Shown here piece after piece: positions 53,830 through 62,287 of a stretch of DNA of 64,000 nucleotides (the stretch's first letter is position 1; each line of letters opens with the position of its first letter). A program made the position numbers and the translations under genes. The stretch lies in IMG/VR virus record IMGVR_UViG_3300028840_004475, positions 83,748-147,747 of that record. One strand, written 5' to 3'. Below the pieces are notes generated by a model. That model was not told where the DNA came from. It worked only from the letters and a program-made list of their open reading frames with translations, and searched no databases. This stretch comes from a virus.

Positions 53830-54092
53830 AACTTGGGATCCTCCAGTTCTGCCCAGATCCACATCTTACGACCTGGGAAGTCATCCGACATTTGGAAGTT
53901 GATCTGGAAGCCAGGTGACACGTCAATCTCTAAACAGTTGCCATTAGGTATAGCAGTAATAAAGCCTCTCATCGAACTAACGAGCTGGAGGGGGACTGGC
54001 TCAACGACTTCGTCGCCATCTTCCTGATGGGACTCGAGGTGTTTCCGTGCTCGCTCGAGGTCGTCTAAAGCCAGTGTGATTTTGCTACTCAT
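53826..54092 (-). CDS. Small hypothetical protein
   Basis: 88 residues. A helical start (LALDDLERARKHLESH) and a beta second half with FQINFQMSDDFPG. Follows a terminator. Not recognised. Confidence 0.55.
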   Translation of the reverse strand: MSSKITLALDDLERARKHLESHQEDGDEVVEPVPLQLVSSMRGFITAIPNGNCLEIDVSPGFQINFQMSDDFPGRKMWIWAELEDPKL

Positions 54093-54103
54093 CGTCTCCC
54101 CTT

Positions 54104-54147
54104 AAAAATGGCCCGACAGACATCCCAACCAAGATGCCTATCGGGCC
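54104..54147 (-). terminator. Rho-independent terminator
   Basis: Minus-strand stem GGCCCGA...GCATC / GATG...TCGGGCC followed by ATTTTT. It lies just upstream of the 54092 gene, so partial readthrough would control the downstream genes. Confidence 0.7.
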
Positions 54148-54235
54148 CCGAACGCCCAGGCGCCCGCGTGTAGCTCTGTCAACCTAACAGTACGGCTCAA
54201 AAACTCAAGAAGAACCACGATCCGCCCCCCGGTGG

Positions 54236-54673
54236 TTAGCTTCCACCCCACGCCACTACCTTCCTCAAGGCTTCGGACCACTCGTTGCTTGCGGTTTGAA
54301 AACGTTCAATGCTGTCAGAGTCATTGCTGTGTACTAGTACTGCACCCTCAACTTGTAGACGATTACCGGCTTCACGTATCATCTCGCGCTCAATACAGGC
54401 CTTGTCTAGAGCATCAGACGTACCCTGCAATACATAGTTGACCGCGTTCAACTCACCGTTCTTTTCTTCCAGTGCATACTTGAGTTCGGTGTTCTCATTG
54501 AACAACATACTTGAACAGCTTTTCTCAGACTCCAGCTCATCAATGTGATCAGCTCGTATAGTTCTGAGCTGTTCTGCTCTTACGATCAAACAAGGTGTAC
54601 ACCACATTGGACCAGAGCCACGTCCATGCAGTGGTCTATGATCTGATGTGATGCCACAATCTTCGCACTTCAT
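54236..54673 (-). CDS. Zinc-finger coiled-coil protein
   Basis: 145 residues. CEDCG and CTPC at the start form a zinc site; a long helical coiled coil follows (DELESEKSCSSMLFNENTEL). Not recognised. The 88 bp to the terminator contain no obvious gene. Confidence 0.55.
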   Translation of the reverse strand: MKCEDCGITSDHRPLHGRGSGPMWCTPCLIVRAEQLRTIRADHIDELESEKSCSSMLFNENTELKYALEEKNGELNAVNYVLQGTSDALDKACIEREMIREAGNRLQVEGAVLVHSNDSDSIERFQTASNEWSEALRKVVAWGGS

Positions 54674-54710
54674 TTTACTTCCTCAGTGCATGTCACCGTT
54701 ATATCGACTC

Positions 54711-55226
54711 CTACCAAACTTGCAGCTTCTTCGGCAACTTCACCCTGACAGTTCGGGTGTCGTAGTGGTCAGGTTTGGATTCAAGCTCAAGACGCTTCGA
54801 CCGCGCCCAAGCCTCGATGTCCTTCAGTCGCTTGTCTTTCTTTTCGGCTCGCTTCTTCTCGGCTTCACGGACATCAGGACCGATGTAGGTCCATCGTCTG
54901 CTACCGACCTTCTTGACGAATCCGTATTCCGTTGCCTTGCGCATGATGTCTTCGATAGCCCGCTCAGCATTCCAGCGTGCTTCGAAATCAGCTGGTATCG
55001 CACCCAAGTCGTAGAGGTGATTCAGACTGAAGCCTAGACAGCCGTCGTGCTTCCTGAGGTACTGCAGCGTCTCTGAGCGCATGGCCGCAATCAGTTGCTT
55101 CCCCATGCTCGGAAGAAAGTCTATCCTGTTCTTCTTCGTGGCCATCTTATCCTCCTGTCTGAAACTTCTTTGCCATTTCAGGTACTGCAGTACATCAGTA
55201 GGCAACATAGTGGTGTCGCTTGGCAT
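54711..55226 (-). CDS. Winged-helix-like protein
   Basis: 171 residues. LQYLRKHDGCLGFSLNHLYDLG and ERAIEDIMRKATEYGFVKKVGSRRWTY look like a winged helix, followed by a charged helix. Two starts have ribosome-binding sites: 55226 (AGGAG) and an internal ATG at 55145 (GGAGG), so two forms are possible. Confidence 0.55.
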   Translation of the reverse strand: MPSDTTMLPTDVLQYLKWQRSFRQEDKMATKKNRIDFLPSMGKQLIAAMRSETLQYLRKHDGCLGFSLNHLYDLGAIPADFEARWNAERAIEDIMRKATEYGFVKKVGSRRWTYIGPDVREAEKKRAEKKDKRLKDIEAWARSKRLELESKPDHYDTRTVRVKLPKKLQVW

Positions 55227-55228
55227 CG

Positions 55229-55789
55229 CTACTCCTGCTCTTTCACCTGTTTGCGTAAGCGCTCTCTCTCAGCCACGAGCATGATCTGGTGGCAGTGGAG
55301 GGCCTCGGCCTTCAGCTCGAGGGCGAAAATCTCCATCCGTGCAGTCTTCAGCTGAGCCGTGAGATCGGTGACAGCTTTCTTCTCGCCAGCCAAGGACACG
55401 CGCATGATAGAGTTCGCGTTTATTCTCTCTTGAAGTTCATGATCAAGAACTTCCAAGCGCCTATACGCTGAGTCCCTGTCCAGGCGCGAAGTGGTCAGCT
55501 GACTAACCAAGCGCTCGTAGTCCTGAACTAGCTCAGCAGCTCGTGCGTTCAACGGAAGAAAGATGTCATCGTAGCCCATGGCCTCGGCACCCAGGATCGT
55601 GGCCAGCTTCTTGAGCTTCTTGTCTATAGTCGGTGGTTTCGAAGTACTGATGGATTCACGCGCTTCGCGCCTGGAACCGAAGACCTCTGTGTGTGTGTCG
55701 ATATCTTCATTGGAACCATCAACACGTACGAGTACCGAACCTTCCCAGCGAACCTTCACCGGCTTACCGTCAACGACTACCCAGCTCAT
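55229..55789 (-). CDS. Coiled-coil hypothetical protein
   Basis: 186 residues. A small beta start (WVVVDGKPVKVRWEG) and then helices for most of the rest (LVQDYERLVSQL, LTAQLKTARMEIFALELKAE). Overlaps the upstream gene by 4 nt. Not recognised. Confidence 0.55.
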   Translation of the reverse strand: MSWVVVDGKPVKVRWEGSVLVRVDGSNEDIDTHTEVFGSRREARESISTSKPPTIDKKLKKLATILGAEAMGYDDIFLPLNARAAELVQDYERLVSQLTTSRLDRDSAYRRLEVLDHELQERINANSIMRVSLAGEKKAVTDLTAQLKTARMEIFALELKAEALHCHQIMLVAERERLRKQVKEQE

Positions 55790-56103
55790 GACTCCTCCGA
55801 CCTTGCAATCGCTTCTTCTGCAGTCAACTCGCCGCGCTCAACTCGACGGCAATCATCGAGGAACTTCAGGCGGTCTCGACGCATCTTCTCGTACTCGGGT
55901 ATCTTCTCTGGGTGGTACCAGATGTCCCTCGCCCACTCGACCATCTGGTGTAGGCGACCGATCCCGTACTGCTCAGACAGCTCCAGAATCTGACGCAGCA
56001 GCTGCTCTTCCTCTCGATACCCATTGGTCCCAACCGGCCAACCAATCAGGCACCTGAGTTCTTCGATGTCAGGGAGTGTGGTGATTCCTCTGCTGCTACT
56101 CAT
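55786..56103 (-). CDS. Hypothetical protein
   Basis: 105 residues, helical (EEEQLLRQILELSEQYGIG, DIWYHPEKIPEYEKM). Overlaps both neighbours. Not recognised. Confidence 0.55.
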   Translation of the reverse strand: MSSSRGITTLPDIEELRCLIGWPVGTNGYREEEQLLRQILELSEQYGIGRLHQMVEWARDIWYHPEKIPEYEKMRRDRLKFLDDCRRVERGELTAEEAIARSEES

Positions 56104-56357
56104 CTCCGACCTCTGACAATACTCCTGAACATGCCTTCAATGTCCTCGCCGTAGCCATAGTCTTCAAAGGTCTCGTATGCTTTCCTCATGGCACGTACGG
56201 CATATCCAGCACGTTCTGCAGCATCTCTGTGCTCAACAATCTCCCTGTCGATCTCTTCCTGAGCTGTCATGCCAAGGGAAGGGCCGTGGTTCTCACGGTT
56301 GTGTTGGATCCAGTAGTTGTAAACGGCCGCCCAGACCATCTTCTCACCGTTGGTCAT
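56100..56357 (-). CDS. Hypothetical protein
   Basis: 85 residues, helical, with NYWIQHNRENHGP and later YGYGEDIEG. Overlaps both neighbours. Not recognised. Confidence 0.55.
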   Translation of the reverse strand: MTNGEKMVWAAVYNYWIQHNRENHGPSLGMTAQEEIDREIVEHRDAAERAGYAVRAMRKAYETFEDYGYGEDIEGMFRSIVRGRR

Positions 56358-56556
56358 GCGGATTCTCCTTCTCGCTCACCGGGAACAGCCGCAACGAGTA
56401 AACCTGTGTGTCGTGCCAGGACAAGGTAACGCCAGCGTTCAACCTGATCCCGATCTGACCCTTCTCGTTCTGCCAGCCGACCCCGACTTGCACCCACGGA
56501 GCCTTATCGTTCTCGCGCTCTACCTTCAGACACAGGTTGTGCGTTGGCTTGCTCAT
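56344..56556 (-). CDS. Small beta hypothetical protein
   Basis: 70 residues, beta-rich (LCLKVEREN, WVQVGVGWQN, IGIRLNAGVTLSW). Resembles small ssDNA-binding-like or single-barrel proteins only loosely. Not recognised. Confidence 0.5.
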   Translation of the reverse strand: MSKPTHNLCLKVERENDKAPWVQVGVGWQNEKGQIGIRLNAGVTLSWHDTQVYSLRLFPVSEKENPHDQR

Positions 56557-56558
56557 TT

Positions 56559-56855
56559 TTACCTCATCGACTCAAGACGGACAGTCGCCTTGCGCTCGGG
56601 TGTCATTCTGTCTGAGCTGATGGTGATGTCGTACTCGACATCCACGACCTTGACGTTTAGGTGACAGAAGCCATCTTCATCGAAGAAGCCATCATCGTCA
56701 CCATCGGGCATCTCAGGCAACGTATCCTTATGCCTGTGTATCGATGCCGTGGCGCCCACTGGTGGGATCGCACCACCGAAGAGGTTGACACTGTCCTGAC
56801 CATCAATGATCGTGTTGATGGTGACGTGGTTGAAAACATTGAAAAGGTCGGACAT
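56559..56855 (-). CDS. Hypothetical protein
   Basis: 98 residues from the second ATG of an ATGATG start with GGAGGA. Acidic middle (DGDDDGFFDEDGF). Overlaps the upstream stop. Not recognised. Confidence 0.5.
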   Translation of the reverse strand: MSDLFNVFNHVTINTIIDGQDSVNLFGGAIPPVGATASIHRHKDTLPEMPDGDDDGFFDEDGFCHLNVKVVDVEYDITISSDRMTPERKATVRLESMR

Positions 56856-57136
56856 CATTCCTCCGGCAGTACCTCGAGTCGACTCCACGACCCAAGTCTC
56901 TTCTCTCTTTGAACTGGCGGTCCAAGTCTGAACCTACAGTTCCTCCCGTGCTTCTCGAAGAACTTCTTCGTCGCACGCAGAACGTGCTCGCATCGAGCAC
57001 AGTTGAACTCCCCTTGACCTACTACCGCCGCCACAGATCTCCACCCACATGCTGCTACCTTGACTGGGCCATCGTACTCATAGAGCCAATGAACCCGACC
57101 GCCGGGTTGGCTCATCGTTGGTTCTGGCTCAGTCAC
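56855..57136 (-). CDS. Hypothetical CxxC protein, GTG start
   Basis: 93 residues from a GTG overlapping the upstream TGA. CGWRSVAAVVG and FNCARCEHVLRATKKF give a zinc-like pair. Not recognised. Confidence 0.5.
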   Translation of the reverse strand: MTEPEPTMSQPGGRVHWLYEYDGPVKVAACGWRSVAAVVGQGEFNCARCEHVLRATKKFFEKHGRNCRFRLGPPVQREKRLGSWSRLEVLPEE

Positions 57137-57594
57137 TTCACCTTCACGCGCTCCAGCACAGAGTTCCCACACGCATACTGTTCAGGATGCGACTCGGGTG
57201 TGCGACCCTCGAGCATGATCAAGGCAGACGAAGCCAGCTCCTCAGTGACTTCCTTCTCCCCCACGTCCGCGAGGTACCCGACAACCTCGAGCTTCCCGTT
57301 GAAACCATCCCTCGGATCGCGCCAGTTGTTGACCTCGGTGAACCGCAGGATCATTGACCCCTTGGTGAACTCCTTGATGACCTCGTCACCCACGGACACC
57401 GGAGGACACAGGGCACCGCTGCAGCCCCACGTCTTCCCCTCCTCATCGAGAGGCTTCTTGTCCATGTAGCAAGCGTGGCCCCAACGGTTCTCCCTGCAGT
57501 CAAATCGGTGCACGTCTTCCCTCCTCGCGTCCTTTTTATCCTTGAGCCTCTTCATGAGACGGCCGACGAAGTGCTTGACGATGAAGTTGAGCAT
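57133..57594 (-). CDS. Hypothetical protein
   Basis: 153 residues from the ATG at 57594. Basic helical start, then a beta domain with Cys residues (HACYMDKKP, WGCSGALCPP). Coupled to both neighbours. Not recognised. Confidence 0.5.
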   Translation of the reverse strand: MLNFIVKHFVGRLMKRLKDKKDARREDVHRFDCRENRWGHACYMDKKPLDEEGKTWGCSGALCPPVSVGDEVIKEFTKGSMILRFTEVNNWRDPRDGFNGKLEVVGYLADVGEKEVTEELASSALIMLEGRTPESHPEQYACGNSVLERVKVK

Positions 57595-57806
57595 CAGACG
57601 TCCTTGCGCAGGGCGGCGCGGGCGACACCGCCCAGCCACGCCAACACTTCCTCGCCAGAGGACACCTCACCGTCCAGGCTGGCATCGCGTATCCACCTCA
57701 ACGTTTCTTTCAGCCGCTCGTTCTCGGCGCGCAGTTCTTCGAACTGTCGATGGTTCGGATGTGGCACCCCGGGCGGCAACTTCGATGGCCACTGCGGTTT
57801 CGTCAT
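57594..57806 (-). CDS. Small hypothetical protein
   Basis: 70 residues from the ATG at 57806 with GGGGGAG upstream. A proline-rich start (PQWPSKLPPGVPHP) and a coiled helix (FEELRAENERLKETL). Not recognised. Confidence 0.55.
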   Translation of the reverse strand: MTKPQWPSKLPPGVPHPNHRQFEELRAENERLKETLRWIRDASLDGEVSSGEEVLAWLGGVARAALRKDV

Positions 57807-57973
57807 GACTCCCCCTTCAAAAGCTTCAACAGCCCTTCCTTCGAGCCGTCGTGCTCTTTCCAAGCAGTGAAGGCAGCCAGCTTCTCAGGAGAAGAGAGAT
57901 CTACCTGAGCAATCAACTTCACCATCTCGGCTTCACCCTCGAATCCACAGGCCTTGGCGAGTTCTTCCAGCAT
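57803..57973 (-). CDS. Small helical protein
   Basis: 56 residues (MLEELAKACGFEGEAEMVKL..., ending LLKLLKGES). Its stop overlaps the next ATG (ATGA), and codon use fits the region, so it is likely real despite its length. Not recognised. Confidence 0.55.
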   Translation of the reverse strand: MLEELAKACGFEGEAEMVKLIAQVDLSSPEKLAAFTAWKEHDGSKEGLLKLLKGES

Positions 57974-57981
57974 TAGTCATC

Positions 57982-58248
57982 CTACATCGACTCACAGGCC
58001 TCGAGCAGTTTCTGAGCCAAAGCTGCTGCCTGTTGACGTTTCACGGCCTTCCACAGTCGACGCCTCTCGAAGAAACCCATAGCCGACTTGCTCAACCTGA
58101 TGTCACCCACTACTTCTAAACCAAAAGCGCCGTTGGATATCCAAATGAGCAAATTGGCCCTCTTGTGGCCAAGATTGTACTCACCTTCCATCGCCCAGCC
58201 TTGTGGGTCGGCATCAAGCAGAGCAATGACGTATTCAACTGGTGTCAT
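57982..58248 (-). CDS. Hypothetical protein
   Basis: 88 residues, alpha/beta, with LLIWISNGAFGLEVVG and a basic helix (FERRRLWKAVKRQQA). First gene after promoter j. Not recognised. Confidence 0.55.
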   Translation of the reverse strand: MTPVEYVIALLDADPQGWAMEGEYNLGHKRANLLIWISNGAFGLEVVGDIRLSKSAMGFFERRRLWKAVKRQQAAALAQKLLEACESM

Positions 58249-58262
58249 AGTCCCTCGATTCT

Positions 58263-58305
58263 GTTGTACACCGAGGAAGAGCTATTAATGCTAGGAAATT
58301 GCTAG
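58263..58305 (-). promoter_or_regulatory. Paired-CTAG phage promoter (site j)
   Basis: CTAG at 58291 and 58302, 20 bp, minus-strand GTACAAC (58263-58269). Flanks match site g closely, beyond the boxes themselves. Confidence 0.78.
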
Positions 58306-58312
58306 GAACGGT

Positions 58313-58558
58313 CTACAGCCCGACAACGGGACCGGAGTTGGCAACGAGCCCACAGTGTCCGATCTTCTCAACTGGAGCGTCTACTACCCAACAGGCACAC
58401 AAAGAACCGACGCACCGGTTCCAGGTAGCCTTCTCGTCCCCGAGACCGTTGCCATCGAAATCACCGCAGCGATTGTTGGAGCCGTCCTCATCGCTGCCTG
58501 AGTACCGGACGAAGGGACACCAGTACAGATGAGCATCGTCTTCTCGGAAGGCGGCCAT
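58313..58558 (-). CDS. Small conserved phage Cys protein
   Basis: 81 residues from the ATG at 58558. YWCPFVRYSG near the start, NRCVGSLCACW later: the CPF...C-x-G-x-x-C-x-x-W pattern of a recurrent phage protein of unknown role. Last gene of the operon begun at 63292. Confidence 0.6.
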   Translation of the reverse strand: MAAFREDDAHLYWCPFVRYSGSDEDGSNNRCGDFDGNGLGDEKATWNRCVGSLCACWVVDAPVEKIGHCGLVANSGPVVGL

Positions 58559-58560
58559 GG

Positions 58561-59058
58561 CTACCCCTTGCACCTGTAACCGACCTCAGACTCCACCAGC
58601 TCACGAGTCTCAGGATGGAGCCTCATGTTGTCGCGGTTCTTGGCGTACCAAGAAAGTGTGTCCAAGCCGTGTCCCTGAGCCCTACCAGCGCCTCGCCAGT
58701 CCGCGATCATCTCCATCCTGTAGACGTAGGGCATCGGCAGACACTGGGCGTTGTCCTTTGGGTCGTAGCCCTCAAGCGGTGACAAGACGTCGCCTATCAG
58801 TACCCAGTGTTGCCAATGATGTGGATTGCGGTGTTGGTGCTTCAGCCATGCCTCATTGAAGGCATCGACAAGCCACTGCGGCCGTTCGTTGTACTTCCAG
58901 GGTCCGTTGAAGGACCATGCGTACGGCCACCACTCGCCCCACCTGAACTTACTCAGATCGTGAACTAGTCCTCGCCACAACAGACCCATCTTCACGCACT
59001 CAATGAAGACGAACCACTTGTGGCGGACAACATACGACAGGTACTTGAGGTGCTTCAC
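58561..59058 (-). CDS. DUF5662-like protein
   Basis: 165 residues. LVHDLSKFRWGEWWPY, AWLKHQHRNPHHWQHW and a later YRMEMIADW match DUF5662, whose His/Asp pattern (H..HD, H.H..NPHHW) resembles HD-type metal sites. Enzymatic role unknown. Confidence 0.7.
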   Translation of the reverse strand: MKHLKYLSYVVRHKWFVFIECVKMGLLWRGLVHDLSKFRWGEWWPYAWSFNGPWKYNERPQWLVDAFNEAWLKHQHRNPHHWQHWVLIGDVLSPLEGYDPKDNAQCLPMPYVYRMEMIADWRGAGRAQGHGLDTLSWYAKNRDNMRLHPETRELVESEVGYRCKG

Positions 59059-59324
59059 GGTTCCACCACCACAGGCCCCACGGGCTCGAACAGGACCGAC
59101 GTCTCACCGACGTACTTACACTCGAAGGTGTAGCCCTCAATGACGTAGCGCTCACCAACCTTGAAGATCGACCAATGCTTCGGGACCTCCGAACCGTCAG
59201 GACGGAACAGCTTCCCGCTGGCGACCCCGAGGGCCCGACGCATCTCGCGGTTGAGCGGTCGGCCGTCCCTCTGGGCTTCCTCTGCCGTCTGTAGGACTTC
59301 GAACTTGTTCGTCTCCGGGTTCAT
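59055..59324 (-). CDS. Small hypothetical protein
   Basis: 89 residues: a helical start (QRDGRPLNREMRRALGV) and a beta second half (YVIEGYTFECKYVGE). Overlaps both neighbours by 4 nt. Not recognised. Confidence 0.55.
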   Translation of the reverse strand: MNPETNKFEVLQTAEEAQRDGRPLNREMRRALGVASGKLFRPDGSEVPKHWSIFKVGERYVIEGYTFECKYVGETSVLFEPVGPVVVEP

Positions 59325-59701
59325 GTGTTCTCCTCAAGCAGCGCTGCGAGGGCGCAGTTATCCGCTGTGCACATCTCCTCGTTCTCACCGCAGCGAACGC
59401 ACCACCCTTCTTGAAAGTGCACCTCCAGCAGCACGTCGAGGGCGGCGTCGATCTTGGCTTGTAGTTCGCTTCTTGTCGGCTTCCGTTTGATGTCCCAAGC
59501 GTCGCAAATCTTGGCTGCCTTATCTCGTGCTTGTTCAAGCTCCTCCTGCGTCCACACAAGTGTGAGTGTGCCGTCGGCCTCTTCCCTTACGCCGTCGCGA
59601 AACCGTGCATCCATTCGCCTGACCTGCGCCTCCAGCGCGTCGTAGTCGGAGGCGCGGACCCACTCACCTTTCCATGGCGCGAACTGGAACCGCTCAACCA
59701 T
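59321..59701 (-). CDS. Hypothetical protein with C-terminal Cys group
   Basis: 126 residues. A helix-rich body (ALEAQVRRMDARFRDGV, LQAKIDAALDVLLEV) and a terminal CVRCGENEEMCTADNC zinc-like group. Start at a GTG-ATG pair overlapping the HNH stop. Not recognised. Confidence 0.55.
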   Translation of the reverse strand: MVERFQFAPWKGEWVRASDYDALEAQVRRMDARFRDGVREEADGTLTLVWTQEELEQARDKAAKICDAWDIKRKPTRSELQAKIDAALDVLLEVHFQEGWCVRCGENEEMCTADNCALAALLEENT

Positions 59702-60225
59702 CACTCACCCCAGTTCTTCCCAGAGCACACTAATCCGATCGTAGACAGATGAACCCCATATTTCTCGCCTAAAGCCTTCAAGGTCCAGCCCTCACGTCGC
59801 AGCCTACGAATCGCGGTAACGTCCCCCTCACTCAACTTTGCCCTCGGATTTTTCACACCTACAGTCGACCTTCCACGGACTACCATGTCTCGCATGTTGT
59901 CGGCCTGTGTCCCTGCGTACAAATGATGCGGGTTGCAACAGAGAGGGTTGTCGCAGCGATGACAAACCATCTTACCCTGCGGTATGTCGCCGTGAGCCAA
60001 CCTGTACATCAGGCGGTGTACGGCAAGTCGCACTATTCTCCCGTTGCGCCCAGGAGTCAGCTGATGCCGAAGGGCTCCGTACCTGCCACGATGACCGTTC
60101 TGGCCCCCAGTCTTCCCGCCCGTCCAGTTCCAGCAGTCATCGGGACCTCTCATCTCTATCCGTGACAGCAACCTATCCTCGAGGTCAGGAATCGAATCCA
60201 AGGGAATTTCATCGTGGGCGCCCAT
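59701..60225 (-). CDS. HNH endonuclease
   Basis: 174 residues. DDCWNWTGGKTGGQNGHRGRYG, then VHRLMYRLAHG, VCHRCDNPLCCNPHHLYAGT (zinc-HNH core) and a C-terminal helix-turn-helix (WTLKALGEKYGVHLSTI). Typical free-standing phage homing-type endonuclease. Base composition fits its neighbours. Confidence 0.85.
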   Translation of the reverse strand: MGAHDEIPLDSIPDLEDRLLSRIEMRGPDDCWNWTGGKTGGQNGHRGRYGALRHQLTPGRNGRIVRLAVHRLMYRLAHGDIPQGKMVCHRCDNPLCCNPHHLYAGTQADNMRDMVVRGRSTVGVKNPRAKLSEGDVTAIRRLRREGWTLKALGEKYGVHLSTIGLVCSGKNWGE

Positions 60226-60986
60226 CAAACCTTCTTACTCAGCACTACTTTGCCGATCACGTTCTTGACTGACTCAACCAGGCCTTCATCGAGCCACAAG
60301 TTATTCTTGCGCAGCTGGGACTCGATTTCGGCCAGACCACAGAGCAGATCCTCTTTCACACCCAACATGCCCAACATGTCGTTGTTGGTAGGAAAGCGCT
60401 GCTTAACGAGCCAATCGACACGCTCGACGATAGACAGACGGTCACTGGAGACGGGGTCACCCTTGTGTGTCGGCGCATCGGCCCCGTTGAGCAGCTTTTC
60501 AATGGCAAGGAGTAGGTCGCCGTCACCAGGACAGGTCGGAATACGTTCCACTACTTTACCCTCACTTGGAGCTTCCTCCATTTTCGAGTGCTCGACGGCA
60601 TGCAATGCCTCGAACAGCTCCTTCACTTCCTTACTGGACGTAGGCACTTGACCGCCGGAGCCCTTCCGAAGGAGAACCCGGGCCGCTTCAACTACTCTCT
60701 CGAGCCTCACAATCCTCTCGTTCTCCTTGGCCTCGTAGCGGTGCGGCTGCCCGTAGTCGAGACGGGCATCGGCCAGGGCCGAGCGACTGTCGATGATACG
60801 CCTCTTGACCCAATCATCCGTGATGCGGGCCATCTCGTCAGCGGCCCTGAACTTGAAGTAGTTCTCCGAGTACAGCCGGCGTACCTCTTCACGGAGGGCA
60901 GCAGCGACATCAGCGCCACATATCAGACACGTTTGCAATCCATCTGTAGCGCTGTGTCTGCAATTTCTTTTATCCGGAACGGCCAT
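60225..60986 (-). CDS. Hypothetical protein with N-terminal Cys pair
   Basis: 253 residues. An early CRHSATDGLQTCLICG zinc-like group, then charged helices with long coiled segments. Stop overlaps the HNH ATG. Not recognised. Confidence 0.55.
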   Translation of the reverse strand: MAVPDKRNCRHSATDGLQTCLICGADVAAALREEVRRLYSENYFKFRAADEMARITDDWVKRRIIDSRSALADARLDYGQPHRYEAKENERIVRLERVVEAARVLLRKGSGGQVPTSSKEVKELFEALHAVEHSKMEEAPSEGKVVERIPTCPGDGDLLLAIEKLLNGADAPTHKGDPVSSDRLSIVERVDWLVKQRFPTNNDMLGMLGVKEDLLCGLAEIESQLRKNNLWLDEGLVESVKNVIGKVVLSKKV

Positions 60987-61378
60987 CACTTCTCCCTCAA
61001 CAGTGCCGCTATCAAGTCAGCAATGGCGTCTGCGCCCGCCTCTCTAGCAGACACCACCAGTACACGAAGTGCGCCGTTCAGCCGCTCCACCTCGGCGCGC
61101 ATCTTCTCTGCGTCGGCTCGCTGTGCCTCGTGCTGTCGTCGCAGTGTGTCGACCTCGTCGCGCAGGGCGTCACGCTCTTTCTCAGCAACATGCAATTCTT
61201 CTGAAACAGAAGCGATGATCTCGCTAGCCCGCTTCAATGCCTTCGCGCGATCTTTCTTCAACCTCTCCATCTCTTCCCGAAGGTCGCACATGTGACAGCC
61301 TTCAGACATGTCAGCCGCCACGTAAGTGTTCTTCGAGTCATGACACTTCGGACAGATACCTGGCTGGATGCCGCTCAT
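60986..61378 (-). CDS. Zinc coiled-coil protein
   Basis: 130 residues from the ATG at 61378 (AGGAGT upstream). CPKCHDSKNTYV and CHMCDL form a zinc site; the rest is a coiled coil (LRDEVDTLRRQHEAQRADAE). Not recognised. Confidence 0.55.
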   Translation of the reverse strand: MSGIQPGICPKCHDSKNTYVAADMSEGCHMCDLREEMERLKKDRAKALKRASEIIASVSEELHVAEKERDALRDEVDTLRRQHEAQRADAEKMRAEVERLNGALRVLVVSAREAGADAIADLIAALLREK

Positions 61379-61386
61379 GGGGACTC

Positions 61387-61611
61387 CTACTTGAAACACC
61401 GACCGCGACAAGACAGCCGACCACAGAAGCAACAGTGCCCCTCAGAGTCATCATAGAGAGTGAACTCCCCCTCCTGAGTAACCCGTTCCGACTGTTGAGC
61501 CGGCACCGGCGTTCCATCCGGGTACTTCATCGGGTTGCCCTCTGAGTCGCACGCTCCGCGGCGACCTGTCCGGCGATCGATATACGTCTTCCGATACTGT
61601 CCGTGACCCAT
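61387..61611 (-). CDS. Small Cys-tail hypothetical protein
   Basis: 74 residues from the ATG at 61611 (GGAGA upstream). Basic start (YRKTYIDRRTGRRGAC) and a C-terminal CCFCGRLSCRGRC group. Not recognised. Confidence 0.55.
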   Translation of the reverse strand: MGHGQYRKTYIDRRTGRRGACDSEGNPMKYPDGTPVPAQQSERVTQEGEFTLYDDSEGHCCFCGRLSCRGRCFK

Positions 61612-61625
61612 GGTTGTCTCCAGAT

Positions 61626-61841
61626 CTACAGCCGCACCCACCCGGGTCCGCCGTCGGCCTTATACAGGTAGCGGACCTTGTCTGCCTTCCGAAGGTACTG
61701 GAGGGCGACATCGACCCGGCGTTCCTCGTATCGCCACTCGTCGTAGTCGGGCATGCGCTGGCAGATTTCACGGAACAGCAGCGGCTGCTTCTTGCCGATG
61801 ATCTTGTAGACGTCCTTGCGGTCCTGCTTTCTGTCTATCAC
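61626..61841 (-). CDS. Winged-helix-like small protein
   Basis: 71 residues. KQPLLFREICQRMPDYDEWRYE, VDVALQYLRKADKVRYLYKA looks like one winged helix. DNA binding is possible but unproven. Confidence 0.55.
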   Translation of the reverse strand: MIDRKQDRKDVYKIIGKKQPLLFREICQRMPDYDEWRYEERRVDVALQYLRKADKVRYLYKADGGPGWVRL

Positions 61842-61885
61842 CTTGTCCTCCTGAGGTTATCGTTCTTCCACATCTAGGTCAGTCT

Positions 61886-62038
61886 TCACTTCACCTTGAT
61901 GGTCTCGCGGATGGCTCTTGCGGTTGCCGCCTGTCCTGAGATGTCGCATGCAGCTGCCATCTCTTCCAATGCATCACGCAGCCGTTCCTCTCGAGCCTGC
62001 CGGAGGAGGTCGCGCATGTCGTCAAGTAGGTCGGTCAT
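61886..62038 (-). CDS. Small helical hypothetical protein
   Basis: 50 residues from the ATG at 62038, acidic and basic helices (LLRQAREERLRDALEEM). Overlaps the preceding gene. Not recognised. Confidence 0.45.
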   Translation of the reverse strand: MTDLLDDMRDLLRQAREERLRDALEEMAAACDISGQAATARAIRETIKVK

Positions 62039-62204
62039 CATCCATCCGAGCCGCACAGGCCGTACACTGCCCTGGCGGATCCACATCGTATCTGACAGGC
62101 AACTTCGAGGTCCCACAAACTATCCCGCACACGACACACTTCACAGGAGGACCGGCGGTGATAGATGGTTTCGGGAACAACCAATGCAGCAGCCTGTTGA
62201 GCAC
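62022..62204 (-). CDS. Small zinc-ribbon protein, GTG start
   Basis: 60 residues from a GTG at 62204 with AGGAGG upstream. CVVCGIVCG and CTACAA give a zinc-like site after a hydrophobic start. A longer frame to 62480 would overlap the 62288 gene. Confidence 0.45.
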   Translation of the reverse strand: MLNRLLHWLFPKPSITAGPPVKCVVCGIVCGTSKLPVRYDVDPPGQCTACAARMDDDRPT

Positions 62205-62287
62205 GCGACCTCCTGTCCATATGTACCCCAGGAGCCACCTGAGCTGGCCGCACCTATCCCCGCCAACTTCAACCGATTTGGGCAGTT

